DNA of 62,866 bases from Chloroflexota bacterium (GTDB taxonomy: Bacteria; Chloroflexota; Anaerolineae; UBA1429), in the NCBI GenBank assembly GCA_012729455.1, contig JAAYDC010000020.1:1-62866 (forward strand), read 5' to 3'. Positions 24,311 to 32,257 of this stretch are shown one piece after another. The notes under the pieces are model-generated. The model worked only from the letters and a program-made list of their open reading frames with translations. It had not been told where the DNA came from and ran no database searches. The translations under genes were made by a program, and so were the position numbers. Numbering within the stretch: the first letter of the stretch is position 1; each line of letters opens with the position of its first letter.

Positions 24311-25285
24311 TCAGCTTTCGGCGCTGTCTTCCGTCCAGCCGCGTTCTCCGCGATACAGCTTTGTGTCGTGCATCATACTGCGTTCAGTAAACGGGCCTTC
24401 ATTGGGGTCTTCCCGTTCGAGATGGTCGACCGCTCCGCGCGCGTCGCCATCCAAGTTATCCGCATAGTGCAGGATTATCGCTTCTACCGTCATCGGGATG
24501 ACTGGCGAGCCGTTCTCGTATTTACCGTGGTGCGATAAAATCGCATGCACCACCCGCAGGCGCAGTTCGGCGGGGAACCCCGGGCACGCTGCGATAGCCT
24601 GCTCGACCATCGAGGCGCCGATATACAGGTGCGACCAGAGCGCGCCTTCATCGGTAAAGCCAAAGGTGAGCGGGTCGTAGGCGCGCACCTTGCCGATATC
24701 GTGCAGCAACGCGCCGCACAGCGCCAGGTCCTGATCGACATTCGGGTAGAGCCCGCAAGCCGCCAACACAATGCGCGCCACGCTCAGGGTGTGCTCGAGT
24801 AACCCGCCCACGCAGGCGTGATGGTTGAACTTGCTGGCCGGCGCACTGATAAACTGTGCGCGCAGCTCGGGATTGTCCAGGAGCTGGCTCAGCAGGTGGG
24901 CAAGGTGGGGGTTGCGGATATCAGCCAGCAGGGCATCTAACTCGGCGAGCATTTCGTCGCGCGGGCGCTGCGCCGTCGGCAGGAACTCGCTTAGATCGAC
25001 TAGCTTGGTTGGCACGATGCTATCCATATTGACCTGCAGCTGGTTGCGAAACTCGCCGATCTGTCCGCTCACCTCGACACCGCTGCCAACCTCGAGCTTG
25101 TCGGCCACTGCCTGCTGCACATCAAACAGCACACCGGCGATCGTCCCGCTTTTATCGGCCAGCAAAGTGCGCAGCATCAGATTGCCGGCGCGCGTCTTGT
25201 AGAGCGTCTTTTCGCGCAGCATAAAGCTTTGGCGCCTGAGGAGCATGTTAAGCGACAGGTTGGCGACCGGGATGCGCGGAACCAT
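24311..25285 (-). CDS. 3'-5' exoribonuclease, YhaM-like (OB fold plus HD domain)
   Basis: 324 residues. The N-terminal 100 residues look like an OB nucleic-acid-binding fold (GTIAGVLFDVQQAV, VEVSGQIGEFRNQLQV). The HD phosphohydrolase domain follows, with HTLSVAR, LLHDIGKV, LSHHGKYENGS and YADNLDG carrying the metal ligands. This matches the Firmicutes exonuclease YhaM/CBF1, which trims RNA and single-stranded DNA. The promoter region upstream is shared with the nucleoside phosphorylase gene. Confidence 0.9.
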   Translation of the reverse strand: MVPRIPVANLSLNMLLRRQSFMLREKTLYKTRAGNLMLRTLLADKSGTIAGVLFDVQQAVADKLEVGSGVEVSGQIGEFRNQLQVNMDSIVPTKLVDLSEFLPTAQRPRDEMLAELDALLADIRNPHLAHLLSQLLDNPELRAQFISAPASKFNHHACVGGLLEHTLSVARIVLAACGLYPNVDQDLALCGALLHDIGKVRAYDPLTFGFTDEGALWSHLYIGASMVEQAIAACPGFPAELRLRVVHAILSHHGKYENGSPVIPMTVEAIILHYADNLDGDARGAVDHLEREDPNEGPFTERSMMHDTKLYRGERGWTEDSAES

Positions 25286-25308
25286 TCGAGTTCACCTTTA
25301 TACCGGGT

Positions 25309-25325
25309 TATAATCCCTGATTATA
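25309..25325. promoter_or_regulatory. Overlapping divergent -10 elements in a palindrome
   Basis: The palindrome ATAATC-CCT-GATTAT puts a TATAAT on each strand between the divergent YhaM-like and nucleoside phosphorylase genes. On the plus strand a weak -35 (TTCGAG, 18-base spacer) precedes it. Confidence 0.5.
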
Positions 25326-25386
25326 TCATCCCTTACGAAGAAGGTTAAAATCCGTTACTTTGAGCAGCCAGAGGGGAGGGTTGAGC

Positions 25387-26709
25387 ATGCGAATGGTGGA
25401 TTTTATCGCGGCTAAGCGGGATGGCCAGGAGCATACCGCCGCCGAGTTACATGAACTGATCACGCGCCTGACGGCGGATGACCTGCACGATTACCAGCTA
25501 TCCGCCTGGCTCATGGCGGTGCTGTGGCGCGGTATGACGGAGCGCGAGACGATCACCCTGACGGAGGCCATGATCCACTCCGGCGAAGTGCTCGACCTGC
25601 ACGACCTGGCCGACTGGATCGTCGACAAGCACTCGACTGGCGGCGTGGGTGATAAAACTACCCTGGTGGTAGCGCCCCTGGTGGCGGCTGCCGGGTTACC
25701 GGTTGTCAAGATGTCGGGGCGCGGCTTGGGCTATACGGGCGGCACGCTCGACAAGCTCGAAGCCATCCCCGGCTTTAACGTTAACCTGGATATCGACGCC
25801 CTGCGCACTACAGTGCAAGCGCATGGCATTGCATTGGCCGGGCAGACCGCCCAACTGGCGCCGGCAGATGGCAAGCTCTATGCCTTGCGCGATGTCACGG
25901 CTACCGTTCCCAGCCTGCCGCTGATCGCCAGCTCGATCATGAGCAAAAAGATCGCCTCGGGCGCAGATGCCATCGCCCTGGATGTCAAGGTTGGGCGTGG
26001 CGCCTTTATGGAGACCCTGCCGGAAGCCCGCGCACTTGCCGAGCTGATGATGCGCATCGGGCAGGGGCTGGGCAAGCAAGTGTCGGCGCTGCTGGCGGAT
26101 ATGAGCCAACCGCTGGGACTGGCAGTGGGCAATGCCCTGGAAGTAGCCGAAGCCGTGCGCACGCTGGCTGGGTGCGGTCCGGCCGACTTGGTGGAGCACT
26201 GCCTGGTGCTGAGTGCAGAAATGCTGCTTCTGGGCAAGGTGGCCGGCACACCGACAGAGGCGCGCCAGCGCGTTGAGCAGCTGCTATCCAGTGGGGCGGG
26301 TTTGGACAAGTTTCGCGAGTGGGTGGCAGCCCAGCAGGGCGACCCGCGTGTAGCAGATGACCTGACTCTCTTGCCCAGCGCGCCGGTGATCAGCGAGTTG
26401 GTGAGCAGCCAGGACGGCTACATTCAGGGCATCGATGCGCGCGAGGTCGGGTTGATCGCAGGTGCCCTCGGTGCCGGGCGTGAGCGCAAGGGCGAGGCTG
26501 TCGACCCGGCGGTCGGCATTGTTCTGCATCACAAGGCTGGCGAGGCGGTCAGCCGCAACCAGCCGTTGGCCGCTATCCATGCACGCAAAACCGAGCAGGC
26601 CGATGCTGCTGCTCGCCGCCTGGATGACGCCATCCGTATCGGCGACGAGCGCGTTGCGCCGCCGCCAACAGTATACGAGGTGCTGTGCGCCCCAGCGCTC
26701 ACCAGCTGA
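25387..26709 (+). CDS. pdp: Pyrimidine-nucleoside phosphorylase
   Basis: 440 residues from the ATG at 25387, chosen because GGGAGGG lies 6 bases ahead. It splits uridine or thymidine with phosphate into base and (deoxy)ribose-1-phosphate. The signature around KMSGRGLGYTGGTLDKLE is intact, and the phosphate-binding DKHSTGGVGDKTT is present. The C-terminal domain ends with the usual lipoyl-like lobe. It could be a thymidine phosphorylase (deoA); the length favours the pyrimidine-nucleoside type. Its stop overlaps the convergent glycosyltransferase gene by 11 bases. Confidence 0.93.
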   Translation: MRMVDFIAAKRDGQEHTAAELHELITRLTADDLHDYQLSAWLMAVLWRGMTERETITLTEAMIHSGEVLDLHDLADWIVDKHSTGGVGDKTTLVVAPLVAAAGLPVVKMSGRGLGYTGGTLDKLEAIPGFNVNLDIDALRTTVQAHGIALAGQTAQLAPADGKLYALRDVTATVPSLPLIASSIMSKKIASGADAIALDVKVGRGAFMETLPEARALAELMMRIGQGLGKQVSALLADMSQPLGLAVGNALEVAEAVRTLAGCGPADLVEHCLVLSAEMLLLGKVAGTPTEARQRVEQLLSSGAGLDKFREWVAAQQGDPRVADDLTLLPSAPVISELVSSQDGYIQGIDAREVGLIAGALGAGRERKGEAVDPAVGIVLHHKAGEAVSRNQPLAAIHARKTEQADAAARRLDDAIRIGDERVAPPPTVYEVLCAPALTS

Positions 26710-27892
26710 CGAAGCGGCGTTCTGCGGTAATGCGCTCCATCACAGCACGGGTCTGCTCAGCGATGCGCTTCCAGTTATAGGTGGTGAGCACCTCGCGGTA
26801 GGCATTTTCGACGCGCTGCGTCGCCCATTCGGGATGCTGCAGGGTGTGCAGGATGCCCCACGCGCAGGATTCGGGGCTGTTGGGATAGATCGTGATCCCT
26901 GTTTCGCCGTGCTTGACCACTTCTTTGAGCCCGCCGACATCCGAGACCACCACTGGTACCCGAGCGGCCATAGCCTCCAGTGCTACGATACCAAAGGGCT
27001 CGTACAGGCTGGGGAAGACCGCGCAATCCGAGACGGCAAAGATGCGGTTACGCTCCTCATCCGAGATAAAGCCCGCCAGCATCACGTGGCGATCCAGCCA
27101 GAGCTCGTGGATCAACGACTGGACATAACTGAGCTCCGGACCGCGTCCGGCCAAGACGAACCTTACATTAGGCATCAGGTTCAATACGTGTACCGCGGAG
27201 CGTACCAGGATAGCAGCGCCCTTTTCGGACACCATGCGCCCTACGAAAAAGACCAGCTTTTCACTGGGGTTGGCGTAACGTAAGCGCACCTCGGCCAGAT
27301 CGGTCCCATAGAGCACGGCAAAGGGAGCCGGATCGATGCCGTTATAGATCACATCGATCTTGTCGTTCGGAACCTGCAGGTAATCCATCAATTCCTGGCG
27401 CATATACTCGGTGCAGCAGATCACCCGCCAGGATTCATAGGCCAGCTGCCACTCGGCGGAGTTGACACGTTGGGCCATCTCGGAACCCAGTGTACCGTGT
27501 CCGCGCCCGCGCTCGGTGGCGTGGATGGTTGCCAGGAGCGGCAGGTGAAAGGCGTTCTTCAGGCGGATAGCCGCAAAGCTGGTGAGCCAGTCGTGGGTAT
27601 GCACCAGATCAAAGGGGCCGTACATACGCACGATCTGTTCCGAGGCATTATAGAGCAGCTCGTTGATGTATTCGGCGCGCTGGTAAAAGTCGTCGATGGT
27701 GTTGGGGGTGGGGATCCGGTGCACGGTGAGCAACCCGTCGTTTTCAACACTCGGCGTGCCCTCAGGTACCGAGGTCACCAGATGGATCTGTACGCCGCAC
27801 TCCACCAGGGCGGGCACGAGCTCAGCCACCGCTTTGCCTAAACCGCCCACCACAAAAGGAGGGTATTCCCAGCTCAACATCAGAACGCGCAT
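26699..27892 (-). CDS. GT4-family glycosyltransferase, starch/glycogen synthase-like
   Basis: 397 residues. GT-B fold: the N-terminal half opens with MLSWEYPPFVVGGLGKAVAEL, as in starch and glycogen synthases, and has the HTHDWL motif. The C-terminal half contains VFFVGRMVSEKG and the nucleotide-sugar-binding PSLYEPFGIVALEAMA. It uses an activated glucose donor (ADP- or UDP-glucose) to extend an alpha-glucan or a related acceptor. Shorter than GlgA (about 480), closer to the bacterial GlgM-like group. It is expressed from its own promoter at 27920-27947. Confidence 0.88.
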   Translation of the reverse strand: MRVLMLSWEYPPFVVGGLGKAVAELVPALVECGVQIHLVTSVPEGTPSVENDGLLTVHRIPTPNTIDDFYQRAEYINELLYNASEQIVRMYGPFDLVHTHDWLTSFAAIRLKNAFHLPLLATIHATERGRGHGTLGSEMAQRVNSAEWQLAYESWRVICCTEYMRQELMDYLQVPNDKIDVIYNGIDPAPFAVLYGTDLAEVRLRYANPSEKLVFFVGRMVSEKGAAILVRSAVHVLNLMPNVRFVLAGRGPELSYVQSLIHELWLDRHVMLAGFISDEERNRIFAVSDCAVFPSLYEPFGIVALEAMAARVPVVVSDVGGLKEVVKHGETGITIYPNSPESCAWGILHTLQHPEWATQRVENAYREVLTTYNWKRIAEQTRAVMERITAERRFVSW

Positions 27893-27916
27893 CCTGCCGC
27901 CTCCCCACGTTTTGAT

Positions 27917-27944
27917 TTGATTATATGGTAAGCGCGGATACTAT
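27917..27944 (+). promoter_or_regulatory. Divergent promoter for the CQLG repeat protein
   Basis: TTGATT (27917-27922), 16-base spacer, TACTAT (27939-27944). It almost fully overlaps the opposite-strand promoter, so the two genes likely compete for polymerase. Confidence 0.4.
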
Positions 27945-27947
27945 CAA
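27920..27947 (-). promoter_or_regulatory. Promoter of the GT4 glycosyltransferase gene
   Basis: Minus strand: TTGATA (27947-27942), 16-base spacer, TATAAT (27925-27920). It overlaps a divergent candidate on the plus strand. Confidence 0.65.
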
Positions 27948-27969
27948 GGAGAACGACACGGAGGTTACC

Positions 27970-28365
27970 ATGGCAGATTCACTCGAACAGACGCTGGCCC
28001 TTTGGGCAAAGAATGGCCTGGTCGCCTGTGTGGAGGCGCATTCCCAGGCACAGCGCCTGGGAATCAGCCCTGAAGCGCTGGGCCAGGCGATCAACGCGCA
28101 CGGCGGCATCCGTGTGAACCGTTGCCAGCTGGGCTTTTTCGGCTATGGAGAAAAGAGCCTCGGCAAGCACCGCATCGTGTTGGCTGCGCAGGATATCCTG
28201 CCGGAGATTGAGGAGGCCTTGCTCAGCAACGCCCGCGATGGTGTGGTGAGCTGTCAGCATGTGTGGGCAGTGGCCAAAGCTTTCGAATACCCCTACCTGG
28301 GGATCGCCAATATCGCCGAAGCGATGGGGATCAAGGTCAAGCCCTGCCAGCTAGGCTGCTTTTAA
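27970..28365 (+). CDS. Unrecognised internally duplicated protein with two CQLGxF motifs
   Basis: 131 residues from the ATG at 27970, behind GGAGG with 5-base spacing. The protein is a tandem duplication. Repeat 1 (residues 16-57) runs from GLVAC to IRVNRCQLGFF, and repeat 2 (91-131) runs from GVVSC to IKVKPCQLGCF. Each repeat has a cysteine near its start (20 and 95) and one in CQLG (52 and 126), with almost equal spacing (32 and 31). The middle of each repeat looks like a helical pair ending in a wing-like strand. Paired cysteines could bind metal, or the repeats could be winged-helix-like. No signal or membrane segment. Function unknown. Confidence 0.75.
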   Translation: MADSLEQTLALWAKNGLVACVEAHSQAQRLGISPEALGQAINAHGGIRVNRCQLGFFGYGEKSLGKHRIVLAAQDILPEIEEALLSNARDGVVSCQHVWAVAKAFEYPYLGIANIAEAMGIKVKPCQLGCF

Positions 28366-28371
28366 CGATCT

Positions 28372-28400
28372 TTGACATCGCCTGGCGGGGGATGTATCAT
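28372..28400 (+). promoter_or_regulatory. Promoter for the 28420 gene
   Basis: TTGACA, 17-base spacer, TATCAT, placed 7 bases after the previous stop and about 20 before the ATG at 28420. Confidence 0.6.
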
Positions 28401-28419
28401 GCTCCTGCGAGGAGGAGAG

Positions 28420-28719
28420 ATGGCTAGAGCTGCAAAGGGCATGAATTATGGGTTGATAACCGCGCTGTTTTCACAAAGCGGATCGGCTGTCGAACGCATG
28501 CCAGTGCGTGCCCGTAAAGTATACCTGGAGCGCCACCTGCAGCTGGTCGAAGCACAGATCCGTGCCCTGGCAGACGAGCTCGGTTTTGACCTCGATGAAA
28601 GCGAACCGCCTCCTGCCGACCAGGCACTCGACCTCGAGCGTTGGGATTCGCTCGTCAGCCTGGATTACCTCCTGGCTGCCCGCGATGCCCTGCGTGAAAC
28701 CATCACGCACTTACGGTAG
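28420..28719 (+). CDS. Hypothetical protein
   Basis: 99 residues from the ATG at 28420 behind AGGAGG. Soluble, mostly helical, with a predicted long helix (VYLERHLQLVEAQIRALADEL) and an acidic middle. No motif I recognise. Confidence 0.6.
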   Translation: MARAAKGMNYGLITALFSQSGSAVERMPVRARKVYLERHLQLVEAQIRALADELGFDLDESEPPPADQALDLERWDSLVSLDYLLAARDALRETITHLR

Positions 28720-28778
28720 CCGCGAGCTGTGTTATATCCCGTGCGGCATTACTGCATCCCGCGTCACGAGCACCGCTG

Positions 28779-29015
28779 ATGGCCTCATCGCACACCCGCT
28801 GGCGCGACCTACCCGATAAACAGCGCGCGAAACAAATTCTGCTGGTCGTGTTTTGGTCGGCGATCGTCGTGCTCTATATGCTGGGTGCCTTTGGTTGGTT
28901 GCTCAGACGCCAGTATCAGAGCGCGTTCGAAGCACCTACACCAACCGTTACAGCTACCGCTACAGCTGGATCGAGCGAGCCGACCCTGTTCCCCACCTTG
29001 ACGCCGGACCCATAA
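28779..29015 (+). CDS. Small single-span membrane protein
   Basis: 78 residues. A charged N-terminus is followed by one transmembrane helix (about residues 21-44) and a short Pro/Thr-rich tail (PTPTVTATATA), a low-complexity style frequent in exported Anaerolineae proteins. The ribosome site is weak, so the start and even the gene are uncertain. Confidence 0.45.
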   Translation: MASSHTRWRDLPDKQRAKQILLVVFWSAIVVLYMLGAFGWLLRRQYQSAFEAPTPTVTATATAGSSEPTLFPTLTPDP

Positions 29016-29026
29016 ATCGCTATCCT
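28998..29026 (+). promoter_or_regulatory. Candidate promoter of the M42 peptidase operon
   Basis: TTGACG, 17-base spacer, TATCCT. It overlaps the end of the small membrane protein gene and lies 46 bases ahead of the first peptidase start. Confidence 0.45.
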
Positions 29027-29071
29027 TGCACAGTTATACGCACCGCAACAACACTGAGGCGGAGGTAATAT

Positions 29072-30127
29072 ATGGATATCGTCGGGCTGATGCGCACGCT
29101 CTCCAGTGCCACCGGCATCTCGGGCTATGAGTGCGCCCTGGCCGAAAGCGTCCGCCAGGCATTCCAGCCATTCGCGGATGAGTTCAGCGTCGATACACTC
29201 GGCAACCTGATCGCTCTGAAACGTGCCACGCGTCCTGTGGCAGGTGTGCGCCGCTCGATCATGCTGGCTGGCCACATGGATGAGATCGGCATGATCGTTA
29301 AAGAGGTCAAAGATGGCTACCTGCGAGCCACCGACGTAGGCGGGATCGACTTTCGCACTTTGCTTGGTCAGGAAGTGGTGGTGCACGGCGTGCGCGACCT
29401 GCCGGGTGTCATCGGTGCGCGTCCGCCGCATGTGTTGGCTGCTACAGATTATGAAAAACCCGTCCCGTGGGATCAGTTCTTTATCGACATCGGTTTACCT
29501 GCTGACCAGGTCTCAGAGCTGGTGCACGTCGGTGACCTGGTGAGCCTGCGGCGCGAGTTCATCGAGCTGGCAGAAGGCCATGTCTCGGGCAAGGCTTTTG
29601 ACGACCGCGCCGGCGTTGCCAGCCTGGCCGTCTGCCTGGAGCAGCTCAGCAGCCTTCAACACAGCTGGGATGTTTATGCCATCGCGACCACCCAGGAGGA
29701 GACTGGCTTAAAGGGCGCCACCACCGCTGCTTATGGCATCAACCCGGATATCGGCATTGCCGTCGATGTGGGGTTTGGCGCGCAGAGCGGTGTAGCAGAG
29801 CACGAGTCGATCCGCATGAACGCCGGCCCGGCTATCGCGATCGGCCCCAATGTCCACCCCAAGATGCAGGCGCGCCTGATGGCGGTTGGCGACCTAAACG
29901 AGGTCCCTTACCAAAAGGAAGTGATCCCTGGCGCCAGCGGCACGGATGGCTGGGCGATTCAGGTGGCGCGCGCAGGAATCCCCACGGCGGTGCTCTCGAT
30001 TCCCCTGCGCTATATGCACACTACCGTCGAGACGCTCAATGTCAAGGATATCGAACGCGCCGGGCGCCTGATGGCACTCTTTATCAGCGGGCTGGACGAA
30101 GCCTTTGCTGCAGACTTGGGTCTCTAA
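29072..30127 (+). CDS. M42-family aminopeptidase (first of three)
   Basis: 351 residues, ATG behind GGAGG. Cytosolic di-metal aminopeptidase of the glutamyl aminopeptidase/TET type. Ligands visible: His68 (LAGHMDE), Asp177 (KAFDDRAG), Glu209-Glu210 (TTQEETG), an Asp in GIAVDVGFG and a His in RYMHTTVE. M42 enzymes form dodecameric shells that trim peptides left by proteases. First gene of a tandem run of three, with gaps of 12 bases and then an overlap. Confidence 0.92.
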   Translation: MDIVGLMRTLSSATGISGYECALAESVRQAFQPFADEFSVDTLGNLIALKRATRPVAGVRRSIMLAGHMDEIGMIVKEVKDGYLRATDVGGIDFRTLLGQEVVVHGVRDLPGVIGARPPHVLAATDYEKPVPWDQFFIDIGLPADQVSELVHVGDLVSLRREFIELAEGHVSGKAFDDRAGVASLAVCLEQLSSLQHSWDVYAIATTQEETGLKGATTAAYGINPDIGIAVDVGFGAQSGVAEHESIRMNAGPAIAIGPNVHPKMQARLMAVGDLNEVPYQKEVIPGASGTDGWAIQVARAGIPTAVLSIPLRYMHTTVETLNVKDIERAGRLMALFISGLDEAFAADLGL

Positions 30128-30139
30128 GGAGGGGAAATC

Positions 30140-31192
30140 GTGCTGCTGAAAACGCTCTCTGAAGCACGCGGAGTTTCGGGCAACGAAGCGGCCATCCGTG
30201 AGATCCTGCTACCAGCGGTCGAACCGTTCATCGACGAGCACCGCGTGGATGCCTTGGGCAACCTGATCTGCCTGCGCAAAGCGCGCCGCGAGCGCGTGGC
30301 CGGCGGATCTGAACGCGTACTGGTGGCGGCGCACATGGACGAGATCGGCCTAATCATCACCGACATCAACAGCGACGGGTCGCTGCGCTATGCCAAGGTT
30401 GGCGGCATCGACGACCGCACGCTGCTATCCAAGCAGGTGCTGGTAGGTGAGAAGGCCGTGCCGGGAGTAATTGGTTTTCGGCCGATCCACCTGATCGGGC
30501 GGGGCGGGCTCGAGAAAAAGGCCGATATCAGCCAGACGGTCGTCGATATTGGCGCAAGCTCTAAAGAGAGCGCCGCCAGATTGGTGCAGGTAGGCGACTA
30601 TGTCACCTTCCGCACCGGTTTTGAGGTGCTTGCTGAAGATGGGTTGCGCTGCGCCAAAGGCAAGGCTTTTGACGACCGGGTTGGTTGTGCGGTGCTGGTA
30701 GAAGCACTGCAGGGCGACTATGCCTTTGATCTCTATGCCGTCTTTACCACTCAGGAAGAGGTCGGCTTGCGCGGAGCGCGGGTGGCTGGCTATCGCATTA
30801 ATCCCGATATCGCCATTGCCCTCGAGGGCACCGTGTGCGACGACCTGCCCAAAGAGAAAGATGCCGATGTGACGCCGGTGACTCAGCTGGGACACGGTCC
30901 GGCGGTTTCCTATCGCGATAGTTCGGTGATCTGCGACAAGAACCTGGTGCGGCTCATTACCGAAACCGCAGCCGCTGAGGGGATTCCCTGGCAGTATCGC
31001 CGCAGTGCCGTGGGTGGCACCGATGCCGGCGCCCTGCATCTGGTGCGCGAGGGTGTGCGTGCCGCGGTGATCTCGGTGCCCTGCCGTTACATCCATGCGC
31101 CCGTCAGTATGGTCAGTTTGAACGATTTCGATAACGCCGTCAGGCTGGTTAAAGCCGTTCTTACACATCTTGAAGGAGGCCTTGAGGCATGA
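30140..31192 (+). CDS. M42-family aminopeptidase (second of three)
   Basis: 350 residues, GTG start behind GGAGGGG. Same metal-ligand set as its neighbours (AAHMDEIG, KAFDDRVG, TTQEEVG, RYIHAP), except that the fifth ligand position is Glu (IALEGT) rather than Asp, a known alternative in the family. The last bases overlap the third gene (ATGA). Confidence 0.92.
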   Translation: MLLKTLSEARGVSGNEAAIREILLPAVEPFIDEHRVDALGNLICLRKARRERVAGGSERVLVAAHMDEIGLIITDINSDGSLRYAKVGGIDDRTLLSKQVLVGEKAVPGVIGFRPIHLIGRGGLEKKADISQTVVDIGASSKESAARLVQVGDYVTFRTGFEVLAEDGLRCAKGKAFDDRVGCAVLVEALQGDYAFDLYAVFTTQEEVGLRGARVAGYRINPDIAIALEGTVCDDLPKEKDADVTPVTQLGHGPAVSYRDSSVICDKNLVRLITETAAAEGIPWQYRRSAVGGTDAGALHLVREGVRAAVISVPCRYIHAPVSMVSLNDFDNAVRLVKAVLTHLEGGLEA

Positions 31193-32178
31193 AAGCGCTC
31201 ATCAAGGAACTGGTGGAGGCCTTCGGGCCGTCTGGATACGAGGAGCAGGTCGCCGAACTGATCCGTGCCAAAGCGCAAGCGGTTGCCGATGACATCCGCA
31301 CCGATAACCTCGGCAACTTGATCGTGCTAAAAAAGGGCACGGGCGGCGGAAAGCGGGTGATGATCTCAGCCCATATGGACGAGATCGGCCTGATCGTCAG
31401 CTATATCGATAAAAAGGGCTTTGCGCGCTTTAACCCGGTGGGCGGATTACCCATATCAACCATGACGGGCGCGCGGGTGCGCTTTGCCAACGGCACCGTC
31501 GGGGTTATTTATAACGAAAAGGACGGCTGGGCCGGCCCCGGTTCTCTGGCGGATTGTTACATCGATACAGGCGCCACCTGCCCGGAGGATTCGCCGGTGC
31601 AGATCGGCGATGTGGCCTGCATCAACCGACCGATGGAAGAGCTGGGCCCGCGCCTGACCTCCAAAGCCATGGATGACCGCATCGGCTGCGCGGTGGCCCT
31701 GCAGGCGCTGCTCGAGCTGCCGGCCTCGCCCAACGACGTCTATTTCGTGTTCAGCGTGCAGGAAGAGGTTGGTTGCCGCGGCGCGATGGTAGCGGCTTTT
31801 GGCATAGAGCCGGATGTGGCGGTGGCGGTGGACGTGACCTCCTGGGGAGATACCCCGCAAGCCAAGCCGATGGCGATCGAGCTGGGCAAAGGTCCGGCGA
31901 TCAAGGTCAAGGATGGCGGTATGCTGGCGCATTCAGGCGTCAAGCGCTGGATGGTAGCCTCAGCCGAGGCGGCTGGCGTGCCCTACCAGCTCGAAGTACT
32001 GATTGGCGGTACGACGGATGCCTATACCATCCAGACTGCACGCGCCGGCGTGCCGACGGGCTGCCTTTCGGTGCCGACCCGCTACGTGCACAGTCCTTCG
32101 GAAGTGGTTGATTATAACGACGTGCTGAACGCCACGCGCCTGATGGTACAGATGCTGGCTAACCCGATCAGCTGGTAG
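31189..32178 (+). CDS. M42-family aminopeptidase (third of three)
   Basis: 329 residues. Ligand motifs SAHMDEIG, KAMDDRIG, SVQEEVG, VAVDVTSWGD and RYVHSPSE are all intact. About 20 residues shorter than its two neighbours. Probably a paralogue with a different residue preference, assembling either alone or in mixed shells. A clear terminator follows. Confidence 0.92.
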   Translation: MKALIKELVEAFGPSGYEEQVAELIRAKAQAVADDIRTDNLGNLIVLKKGTGGGKRVMISAHMDEIGLIVSYIDKKGFARFNPVGGLPISTMTGARVRFANGTVGVIYNEKDGWAGPGSLADCYIDTGATCPEDSPVQIGDVACINRPMEELGPRLTSKAMDDRIGCAVALQALLELPASPNDVYFVFSVQEEVGCRGAMVAAFGIEPDVAVAVDVTSWGDTPQAKPMAIELGKGPAIKVKDGGMLAHSGVKRWMVASAEAAGVPYQLEVLIGGTTDAYTIQTARAGVPTGCLSVPTRYVHSPSEVVDYNDVLNATRLMVQMLANPISW

Positions 32179-32192
32179 AGGCATATACTCGA

Positions 32193-32226
32193 GACGCCGC
32201 CCACCACGGGCGGCGTCTTTGCTTTG
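32193..32226 (+). terminator. Rho-independent terminator of the M42 operon
   Basis: Perfect 10-bp GC-rich stem (32193-32202 with 32208-32217), 5-base loop, then TTTGCTTTG. Confidence 0.85.
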
Positions 32227-32257
32227 ACTATCAAAAAGAACGGCGGCAGGTGTCTCC

